Positions 1-5,028 of a DNA stretch of 5,612 nt are shown here, piece by piece (positions within the stretch are counted from its first letter, which is position 1; each line of letters starts with the position of its first letter). The stretch is from Terriglobia bacterium. Lineage in GTDB: Bacteria > Acidobacteriota > Terriglobia > UBA7540. Location: positions 1-5,612 of the forward strand of contig JASHTZ010000131.1 of NCBI GenBank assembly GCA_030040295.1. The letters run 5' to 3'. The notes beneath the pieces were generated by a model, which saw only the letters and a program-made list of their open reading frames with translations, did no database searches and had not been told where the DNA came from. Position numbers and translations under genes: made by a program.

Positions 1-1233
1 CGTTTTTCCAGATGAGCCTGCATGCGAAAAAAGAAGCGCTGTATTGCCGTTTGCGCCTCCGTTTACATTGTCCCAAAGGCAGTATTCGTCAAGCGCTGAC
101 GACGATCCATTCCAATAGTTTCCAAGAAAACAGAGGGGTGGAGAATTGCTGGGGGATGAGGATGTGGCTGGAACGGGATTGGTAATGTCGAGTTGGCCTG
201 CGCTATTTCCATTTGGTGCGGCTAGTGTGATAGCCGTAATATTGCCGCTATCCGGGCCAGGGGATACATACTGACCTAAATTAACCAAAACACTACTACT
301 GTCTGTTGTAAATCCAGTTTGAGATGTAGCTGGGTGGTCTGAATTCTCGCAATACAGAACACCGGTAATTTGCCAACTCGAATCGTTGGTGAATGATCCA
401 CAGGTGCTGGAATTGCCTCCATTAATGTGAATCGAGACGAATTCGTTGAACATTGCTACGCCGTAGGTAGATGAATAGCCTTCACTTACGAGAGCTTGCT
501 GGCCAGATTCTACATTCATCCAAAGTTCTAGGTTTCCATAGCCAAACGTTTCGCTACTAGATGAATTGGTGTTTTGAAATAATGCATCTATTGTGTTGTT
601 CTGAATTGTCATACTGACATTGAACCGCTCGTTCCAGTATTGGATGGTCTCGTTCCACCAGCCACTGTTACCAGTTCCTGTGAAACCTGCAATGGCAACA
701 TTAGCGGCTCTGAACCCAATCATGTCGAACGTCTGTAATCCACAAATGTTCGAGACGGGGTTTGACGGGCCGAGAATAGTAAGATTAAATACACCGCCGA
801 AATTGTCTCCTGGTTCGGAAGGGTTATATGGGTTTGCGGTGAAGGAAAGGACACATCCTGAGCTGACGGCTGACTGAATTAAAGTAGAGTTCGTGCCGAC
901 CCCGATAACATAGACAGGACCATTTATTGCAACGGTCGAAGAAACTGTATAGGTTCCGGCACCAACATAAATCGTCCCGCAATGACTCCAGGTCAGATTT
1001 CCGCCGAGCGCAGGAACAGTGCAACTCGGAAGGTTCCCGTATGCATTGGAAATATCGGCTACTGCGGATCCCCAACTGAGCCCGGAATTCGAATCGCTTC
1101 CTGCTGTGGAGACAAATTGGACGGCGTTGGCAACAACTTGCGCTTGTAGCGTGCTAGAGATTCCAACCAGAAAAAGGGCCCCAAGAAAACAAAGACTTCT
1201 GAGAGCACCAAAATGTTCCTTGAGCGTCTTCAT
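1..1233 (-). CDS. Secreted right-handed beta-helix (pectate-lyase-like) protein, N-terminal part, truncated by window edge
   Basis: This reading frame stays open for 411 codons from the ATG at 1231-1233 to the left edge, so the C-terminus is not visible. Residues 1-31 look like a signal peptide: basic start, hydrophobic core around 13-26, likely cleavage after the Ala of LQA. The mature protein opens with FVSTAGSDSNSG followed by SWGSAVADI, then GTIYVGAGTY (residues 86-95) and VYVIGVGTNSTLI. This succession is typical of DUF1565/pectate-lyase-superfamily beta-helix proteins. The rest is rich in Asn, Ser, Thr and Gly, as in parallel beta-helices. The visible mature part has eight cysteines (71, 85, 127, 164, 278, 295, 368, 385), an even number that would allow disulfides. 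An AGAGGA ribosome binding site six bases upstream supports the start. Whether it is an enzyme, adhesin or structural surface protein cannot be told: no catalytic motif was recognised. Its GC content is visibly lower than that of the porin beside it. Confidence 0.8.
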   Translation of the reverse strand, partial: MKTLKEHFGALRSLCFLGALFLVGISSTLQAQVVANAVQFVSTAGSDSNSGLSWGSAVADISNAYGNLPSCTVPALGGNLTWSHCGTIYVGAGTYTVSSTVAINGPVYVIGVGTNSTLIQSAVSSGCVLSFTANPYNPSEPGDNFGGVFNLTILGPSNPVSNICGLQTFDMIGFRAANVAIAGFTGTGNSGWWNETIQYWNERFNVSMTIQNNTIDALFQNTNSSSSETFGYGNLELWMNVESGQQALVSEGYSSTYGVAMFNEFVSIHINGGNSSTCGSFTNDSSWQITGVLYCENSDHPATSQTGFTTDSSSVLVNLGQYVSPGPDSGNITAITLAAPNGNSAGQLDITNPVPATSSSPSNSPPLCFLGNYWNGSSSALDEYCLWDNVNGGANGNTALLFSHAGSSGKT

Positions 1234-1239
1234 GGCAAG

Positions 1240-1245
1240 TCCTCT
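1240..1245 (-). promoter_or_regulatory. Ribosome binding site of the beta-helix gene
   Basis: Read on the minus strand this is AGAGGA, six bases before the ATG at 1231-1233. It supports that ATG as the start, which also places a good signal peptide at the N-terminus. Confidence 0.7.
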
Positions 1246-1246
1246 T

Positions 1247-1263
1247 TGTTAGGTGATGGTTAA
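1247..1263 (-). promoter_or_regulatory. Degenerate copy of the pst/porin gapped motif
   Basis: On the minus strand the site reads TTAAC-CATC-AC-CTAACA. It matches the motif TTAAT-N4-MY-GTMACA found in the pstS/porin control region, with two mismatches and identical spacing. It lies immediately upstream of the AGAGGA ribosome binding site, so a bound regulator here would more likely block than activate. With two mismatches it may be chance. Confidence 0.25.
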
Positions 1264-1269
1264 CTATCA

Positions 1270-1300
1270 CATATGCATTTAACCGTTTCAATACCGTCAA
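1270..1300 (-). promoter_or_regulatory. Weak sigma-70-like promoter candidate for the beta-helix gene
   Basis: On the minus strand TTGACG (1295-1300) is a good -35 match. The best nearby -10 is only CATATG (1270-1275), with a long 19-base spacer, so the pair is weak. An upstream 6-bp inverted repeat (GCAGCC at 1312-1317, GGCTGC at 1325-1330) could be an operator but has no other support. A promoter is expected here because a strong terminator separates this gene from the porin upstream. Confidence 0.3.
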
Positions 1301-1452
1301 CCTCAATTCTTGCAGCCCACGCGAGGCTGCCCACAAGCGCTTATCAACACATGCCACCCGTTCCCCACGCCCAAGCATTTGATGTAAGCACGGAGATACG
1401 CGTCGGCGAAAAGAGGTCAGTTGCTTATCGTGCGGAATCGCCGGTTGCGGGG

Positions 1453-1497
1453 AAAAATCTATCGCTCCAGCGCGGACCGAAGCCCACACTGGAGCGA
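1453..1497 (-). terminator. Intrinsic terminator of the porin transcript
   Basis: On the minus strand, starting 15 bases after the porin stop codon, a 9-bp perfect stem TCGCTCCAG/CTGGAGCGA (1489-1497 with 1462-1470) continues inward. Seven more pairs (1482-1488 with 1471-1477) include three G-U wobbles, and the hairpin closes on a C(UUCG)G tetraloop at 1478-1481. The 16-bp hairpin is followed by TAGA and a run of five T (1453-1457). In plus-strand RNA the wobble positions would be A/C mismatches and no T-run follows, so it works for the porin direction. It should insulate the downstream beta-helix gene from porin transcription. Confidence 0.85.
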
Positions 1498-1512
1498 ATA
1501 GGGTGAAGCAGA

Positions 1513-3498
1513 TTACCGGGCAGGTCTTCCCAGAGTGGGAGCCGAGCCGGGCAGCGTGTATCGCAAATCGAAGAAAAGCATGTTGTCGGTAGCGTTGAGC
1601 GGGTTCGCCGGGCCCGAAGCGACCGGCGCGATGTACCAGGGGTCGCGCACTACGTAGGAGTACTGAGAAATGAAGTTCAGCGCTCCGTACCTCTGGTTCT
1701 TCCAGATCGTGTTGTTTGTACCAAATGTGAGCTCCTGGATGGTGCGGTTCTGAGCGGTTGCGGTTGAGGCCGCGGCCCCCGCATATCCGTAGCCCACGAG
1801 TTTGCCATTGCTGTCAATCACGGAGTCGCGGCCAATCATGATACCGCCGTAATAGGCGAAGAGGACCTGCCCCCGGTTCATATACTCGAACCCGGTAACG
1901 GTCGATGAGCTGTGGAGGGGGCTGATGGTTCCATTGGCGTTGGCGACCAGATCCGGAGCCTGGCCGAAGATATAGCGGCCGCCGCCATCACTCCAGAAGT
2001 TGTTGGTCAGAACGCGGAAACCCTTGAAGATTTCCACGCTCAGGTTGGCGAAACCACCGGCACCCTCGCTGGAAAAGGTCTGGGCGGTTACAGCAGGCGC
2101 GGATGTGCCGGCTGCCGTGCCCGGATCCCATACCTTGAAGGTGCGCTCCACGCCGCCGATTTCGAAGTGAAGCCGTTTGATCGGATCAAATGCCAGTTTC
2201 GCGATGAAATCGGGAGCGACGTCCGGAGTCGCAATGCCTCCGGAGCTTGCGCCTTCGTCCAACTCGCTTGCGTAGGTGGAAAGAAGCGTGGGAAGGGTGA
2301 TAGTGCCGCCTCCCGACGAACCGCCCACGTATTGGTCAGGGCTATCAATGGCGAAAGCAAAGGCCGCTTTGTCGTTCGGCAGGTGATAGACGAACCGTAA
2401 TTCCGGTATGCGTCCCCAGAATAAGCCCGCTTGGTAGTTTACGTCCATATCCTGCGTGTAGAAGATATCGGCGGGAAGAGGCGAAATGCCCTCGCGGCCC
2501 GGGGTCATCAAGCTCCAGGTTTGGCCGCCCAGAATTTCCCAGCCGCCCTTCCGCAGATCAACCCAATACAAGCGGGCGCGCAGAAGTTGGGCGTTGTTGG
2601 TCACCGCGATATTGGTGCTGGAAGGTGTCCCCAGAAAGTCGGCTTCCATGTAGCCGATTACATGGGCGCCTTTAACGTCCGCGTCCGTGCGGAAGCCAAT
2701 GCGCGAGTTTTGCACGCTGAAGCGAATCTCACTGAGGTTCGTCTGGTAGGTTCCCGAGGGCAGAGTAGCGTAAGGGATGCTTCCGAAACTCGTTCCAATG
2801 TTCCCGCCCGCCGCCTTGGTGCGGAAGACGCTGGTGAAATCCATGAAGCCTACGGGAGTAAATGTCGCGGCGCCAATGTGGAATTGAAGCGGCGAGGTTT
2901 CTCCACCACTTTCCTGGCTTGAGGAGCCCATCGTGCCAGTATTTGCGGCAGGACCCGCGATGGAGTTATCGGCATTCTTCTGAGATTGGGGAATGATCGG
3001 GGTGGTGGAGGCCACTTCGCCCAGGCTGACTGTGCTCGATGGCGCGGCTGGCGGCGCATCCGCCGAGTGGCTTGAAGGCTGCGCGACCGGCGCCGGCACG
3101 GCTACAGAAGTAGCCACCGGAGCCGCTGGGGATTTGGCGACCGCGGCATTGGCGGGCTGGGCCGTAGACTCGGCCGTCGCGGAGGCCTTTGCCGATTGGG
3201 CCGGAACCTCAGCGGCCGGCGCCGGCTGAGTCAGCCGCTCCAAAAGGTGCTTTTGGTCTTCCAGAGCTTTTTGCATCTGGTCAAGCTGCTTCTGCTGGAG
3301 AGCTATTTGTTGCTTTAGAAGGGTGATTTCATCGGTGGTGGTGGCGCCAGGCTTGGCGGCGCTGGTCGCCGCAGGCGGGGTGGTATCCCCGGCGGACGAA
3401 CTGCCGTCGCTGGCGAACACACCCAATGCGAACAAGGCCACCAGAGCCAGCGCCAGGAACGCAACTCTGGTGGTGAGAAGCTCACGTTTGTGCATCAT
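1513..3498 (-). CDS. Outer-membrane porin, DcaP-like, with N-terminal coiled coil
   Basis: A complete 661-residue protein. Residues 1-29 form a signal peptide (hydrophobic 11-28, cleavage after VFA). Residues about 56-90 form a Leu/Gln-rich coiled coil (ITLLKQQIALQQKQLDQMQK and onward), probably driving trimerisation in the periplasm. Residues about 91-200 are a low-complexity Ala/Pro/Ser linker. From about 203 to the end comes an alternating amphipathic beta-barrel domain with segments such as FTPVGFMDFTSVFR, NSRIGFRTDADV, YMEADFLG, LRARLYWVDLR, LGGQTWSLMTP, FYTQDMDVNYQ and a final FFDLRYTLP. This order matches the DcaP-like porins that I associate with Acidobacteriota. The substrate is unknown; divergence from pstS and a shared upstream motif suggest phosphate-related uptake (inference). 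The protein ends GSAPTLGRPAR rather than in the usual terminal aromatic residue. The gene is probably monocistronic, given the strong terminator downstream. Confidence 0.85.
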   Translation of the reverse strand: MMHKRELLTTRVAFLALALVALFALGVFASDGSSSAGDTTPPAATSAAKPGATTTDEITLLKQQIALQQKQLDQMQKALEDQKHLLERLTQPAPAAEVPAQSAKASATAESTAQPANAAVAKSPAAPVATSVAVPAPVAQPSSHSADAPPAAPSSTVSLGEVASTTPIIPQSQKNADNSIAGPAANTGTMGSSSQESGGETSPLQFHIGAATFTPVGFMDFTSVFRTKAAGGNIGTSFGSIPYATLPSGTYQTNLSEIRFSVQNSRIGFRTDADVKGAHVIGYMEADFLGTPSSTNIAVTNNAQLLRARLYWVDLRKGGWEILGGQTWSLMTPGREGISPLPADIFYTQDMDVNYQAGLFWGRIPELRFVYHLPNDKAAFAFAIDSPDQYVGGSSGGGTITLPTLLSTYASELDEGASSGGIATPDVAPDFIAKLAFDPIKRLHFEIGGVERTFKVWDPGTAAGTSAPAVTAQTFSSEGAGGFANLSVEIFKGFRVLTNNFWSDGGGRYIFGQAPDLVANANGTISPLHSSSTVTGFEYMNRGQVLFAYYGGIMIGRDSVIDSNGKLVGYGYAGAAASTATAQNRTIQELTFGTNNTIWKNQRYGALNFISQYSYVVRDPWYIAPVASGPANPLNATDNMLFFDLRYTLPGSAPTLGRPAR

Positions 3499-3501
3499 TT
3501 G

Positions 3502-3507
3502 CTCCTT
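3502..3507 (-). promoter_or_regulatory. Porin ribosome binding site, favouring the second of two tandem ATGs
   Basis: On the minus strand AAGGAG is followed by CAA and then ATGATG. It is three bases from the first ATG (3496-3498) and six from the second (3493-3495). The second has the more usual spacing, so the true start may be 3495, one residue shorter; the signal peptide is unaffected. Confidence 0.75.
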
Positions 3508-3617
3508 AAATTTTTTGCTTTACAACTGCCCGAGAAAACTTTCGAAATCATCTTGGGGAATCAGGCCCTGCTGTTCAGGAAAACACGTTCATGCTGAAAG
3601 AGCGCGATTAATGGAGT

Positions 3618-3646
3618 GTGATGAGTTTGTGACATGAAGATTAAAT
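3618..3646 (-). promoter_or_regulatory. Candidate Pho-type box upstream of the porin
   Basis: On the minus strand the site reads ATTTAAT-CTTC-ATGTCAC-AAAC-TCATCAC: three 7-base elements at 11-bp steps (3640-3646, 3629-3635, 3618-3624). ATGTCAC matches six of seven bases of the E. coli PhoB half-site CTGTCAC; the flanking elements match about four of seven. The core also fits TTAAT-N4-MY-GTMACA, shared with both pstS-side sites. A possible -10, ATTAAT, lies at 3607-3612, which would give a leader of about 100 bases. Assignment to PhoB/PhoP is an inference. Confidence 0.45.
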
Positions 3647-3752
3647 GCAGTTTTGTGAAAATTTTGCAATTCAGAGCAGACTCAAAGGTTTTGGGGTTGC
3701 TCGACTCGTCCTTCACAACTCTTGAGGTATGTTTCAGTTGGGCGGGAGCCAT

Positions 3753-3790
3753 GTGCCATTGCCTACTGGCACCCGATTACGTGACGGGTG
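3753..3790. other. Two overlapping, mutually exclusive short hairpins
   Basis: GTGCCA (3753-3758) pairs with TGGCAC (3767-3772), with an 8-base loop. CACCCG (3770-3775) pairs with CGGGTG (3785-3790), with a 9-base loop. The two share the CAC at 3770-3772, so they cannot form together. Neither is followed by a T-run on either strand, so neither looks like a terminator. They lie upstream of the proposed pstS and porin starts, and their role is unknown. Confidence 0.3.
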
Positions 3791-3847
3791 GCCGCGGAAT
3801 CGCAGCCTAGTTCAAACCCATATCCCCTTTATCGCCGCGCAACATAA

Positions 3848-3869
3848 GGTTAATGTTCCTGTAACATTC
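3848..3869 (+). promoter_or_regulatory. Candidate Pho-type box upstream of pstS (copy 1)
   Basis: GGTTAAT-GTTC-CTGTAAC-ATTC consists of two 7-base elements at an 11-bp step. CTGTAAC matches six of seven bases of the E. coli PhoB half-site CTGTCAC; GGTTAAT is a weak match. It fits TTAAT-N4-MY-GTMACA exactly. A -10-like AATAAT follows at 3879-3884, a position compatible with an activator replacing the -35 region. The same bases contain the dyad AATGTT-N5-AACATT (3852-3868), so a dimeric repressor site is an alternative reading. Confidence 0.5.
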
Positions 3870-3878
3870 GGCATCGAA

Positions 3879-3884
3879 AATAAT
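3879..3884 (+). promoter_or_regulatory. Candidate -10 element of the pstS promoter
   Basis: AATAAT matches five of six bases of TATAAT. No good -35 lies 16-18 bases upstream, which is expected for an activator-dependent Pho promoter. The same heptamer AATAATC recurs at 3910-3916 and could serve a second, nearer start. Confidence 0.4.
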
Positions 3885-3919
3885 CGGACGCTGGGGACTT
3901 AAATCCAGGAATAATCATG

Positions 3920-3941
3920 CCTTAATTCCGCCGTAACAATC
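3920..3941 (+). promoter_or_regulatory. Second copy of the gapped motif upstream of pstS (copy 2)
   Basis: CCTTAAT-TCCG-CCGTAAC-AATC matches copy 1 at 14 of 22 bases, including every fixed base of TTAAT-N4-MY-GTMACA, and starts 72 bp after it. No AT-rich -10 follows before the ATG. It therefore probably lies in the leader or between alternative start sites, where binding might repress or tune expression rather than activate it. Confidence 0.4.
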
Positions 3942-3959
3942 GCTCCCGACACTGACGGC

Positions 3960-3965
3960 GGAGGG
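3960..3965 (+). promoter_or_regulatory. pstS ribosome binding site
   Basis: GGAGGG lies six bases before the ATG at 3972, a strong site consistent with high expression of a periplasmic binding protein. Confidence 0.8.
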
Positions 3966-3971
3966 ACACAG

Positions 3972-5027
3972 ATGAAACTCAAGTCTTCAATCACCAGCTT
4001 TGCATTGGTCGCGGTCGCAGTTGCTCTCGGGCTCGGTTCAAATGCTGAATCCCCCATCGCAGCTCCCGCACCTCCTACACTTCTGCTGAACGCCACGGGT
4101 GCCACATTCCCGGCTCCGATTTATTCTAAATGGTTCACGGAGTTCAAGCGGGTTTATCCGGATGTGGAGGTGAATTACAACTCGCTGGGTTCCGGAGCAG
4201 GCATCCGGCAACTGCAAGCAGGGACAGTGGATTTTGGGGCTTCCGATATGCCCCTGACCGACAAGATGTTGGGAGATTTTAAATTCAAAGTTCTCCATTT
4301 CCCCACAGTCTTGGGGGCCGTGGTGCCGAGCTATAACATCGAGGGTGTTAATCAAGATCTGAATTTCACCGGTGATGTGTTGGCGAATATCTTCCTGGGG
4401 AAAATCACGAAATGGAATGATCCAGCCTTGGCCAGCCTCAATAAGGGGGTAAACCTACCCGATACCGATATTGTCGTCGTACACAGGTCTGACGGGAGTG
4501 GTACAACCTTTGTCTGGACCGACTATCTATCCAAGGTCAGCGAGGAATGGAAATCCAAAGTTGGGTCCAATACCTCGGTGGACTGGCCGACCGGGGTAGG
4601 TGGCAAAGGCAATGAAGGTGTTTCCGGGATGATAAAACAGCAGCCGGGAAGCATTGGGTATGTCGAGCTGGTCTACGCAATTCAAAACAAACTTCCCTTT
4701 GGCCGGGTCAAGAATTCAGCCGGCACTTTTGTTAAGGCCGATCTGGCCAGCGTGACGGCGGCAGCGGCGAGCGAATCGAAAAAGATTCCTTCCGATTTTC
4801 GGGTGTCCATTACCGATGCCTCAGGAAAGACCGCCTACCCGATTTGCAGTTTCACTTATCTGCTAATCCCGGAAAAAATTGACGATCCGGCGAAGAAAAA
4901 AGCCGTCAAGGATTTCCTCCACTGGATGTTGACCGACGGGCAGAACGAGGTGGAGGCCTTATTCTACGCCAGGCTTCCGAAAGAGGTCGATGCCCGCGAA
5001 CTGAAGGCAATTTCGCTCATCAATTAG
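3972..5027 (+). CDS. pstS: Phosphate ABC transporter, periplasmic phosphate-binding protein PstS
   Basis: A complete 351-residue protein that binds inorganic phosphate in the periplasm and delivers it to the PstCAB transporter. Residues 1-25 are a signal peptide (MKLKSS, hydrophobic 10-22, cleavage after SNA). There is no lipobox cysteine, so the protein should be soluble. Family motifs appear in order: GATFPAPIYSKW (43-54), YNSLGSGAGIRQL (69-81), VDFGASDMPL (86-95), FPTVLGAVVPSYNI, IFLGKITKWNDP (140-151), HRSDGSGTTF (171-180), WPTGVGGKGNEGV (205-217) and GSIGYVE (226-232). The phosphate ligands known from E. coli PstS all have counterparts: Thr45 and Phe46, a Ser in GSGAG, Asp92, Arg172, Ser176, Gly177 and Thr178. 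Length is normal for the family. The stop codon is one base from the pstC start, indicating an operon. Phosphate-starvation control is likely from the upstream boxes. Confidence 0.97.
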   Translation: MKLKSSITSFALVAVAVALGLGSNAESPIAAPAPPTLLLNATGATFPAPIYSKWFTEFKRVYPDVEVNYNSLGSGAGIRQLQAGTVDFGASDMPLTDKMLGDFKFKVLHFPTVLGAVVPSYNIEGVNQDLNFTGDVLANIFLGKITKWNDPALASLNKGVNLPDTDIVVVHRSDGSGTTFVWTDYLSKVSEEWKSKVGSNTSVDWPTGVGGKGNEGVSGMIKQQPGSIGYVELVYAIQNKLPFGRVKNSAGTFVKADLASVTAAAASESKKIPSDFRVSITDASGKTAYPICSFTYLLIPEKIDDPAKKKAVKDFLHWMLTDGQNEVEALFYARLPKEVDARELKAISLIN

Positions 5028-5028
5028 C

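Larger units (their letters stand above)
3499..3971. other. Divergent control region between porin and pstS
   Basis: This 473-bp gene-free stretch lies between two divergently transcribed genes and must hold both promoters. It contains a candidate Pho-type box and -10 for the porin (3607-3646), two boxes and -10 candidates for pstS (3848-3941), and two ribosome binding sites. The central part, about 3660-3847, has only two short overlapping hairpins (3753-3790). I saw no convincing small gene there: the open frames found are short and show no recognisable protein. Confidence 0.8.

Noticed and set aside
620..1252. Short open frames at 620-877 (+), 824-1075 (-) and 1019-1252 (+)
   Set aside because: They overlap the continuous beta-helix reading frame, which has a signal peptide, a ribosome binding site and family motifs; these are out-of-frame shadows.
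1312..1330. 6-bp inverted repeat GCAGCC/GGCTGC as a second terminator
   Set aside because: No T-run follows on either strand and the stem is short; at most it is an operator candidate.
1154..1506. Open frames 1154-1489 (-) and 1273-1506 (+) in the spacer between the beta-helix gene and the porin
   Set aside because: They overlap the porin terminator and the beta-helix gene promoter area, lack ribosome binding sites and have no recognisable composition or domains.
1912..2922. Two long plus-strand open frames (1912-2400 and 2431-2922) antisense to the porin
   Set aside because: They lie wholly inside the porin gene, have no recognisable protein features or good ribosome binding sites, and are expected from GC-rich codon use on the opposite strand.
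3090..3240. Ala/Pro/Ser-coding repeats in the porin considered as a DNA repeat or CRISPR-like array
   Set aside because: There is no regular repeat unit or spacer pattern; it is a low-complexity protein linker.
3561..3752. A 63-codon minus-strand frame in the control region upstream of the porin
   Set aside because: It covers the candidate Pho-type box and -10, has no clear ribosome binding site and no recognisable protein feature.
4038..4355. A 105-codon minus-strand frame inside pstS
   Set aside because: pstS is complete with all ligand residues conserved; the antisense frame is a shadow without features of its own.
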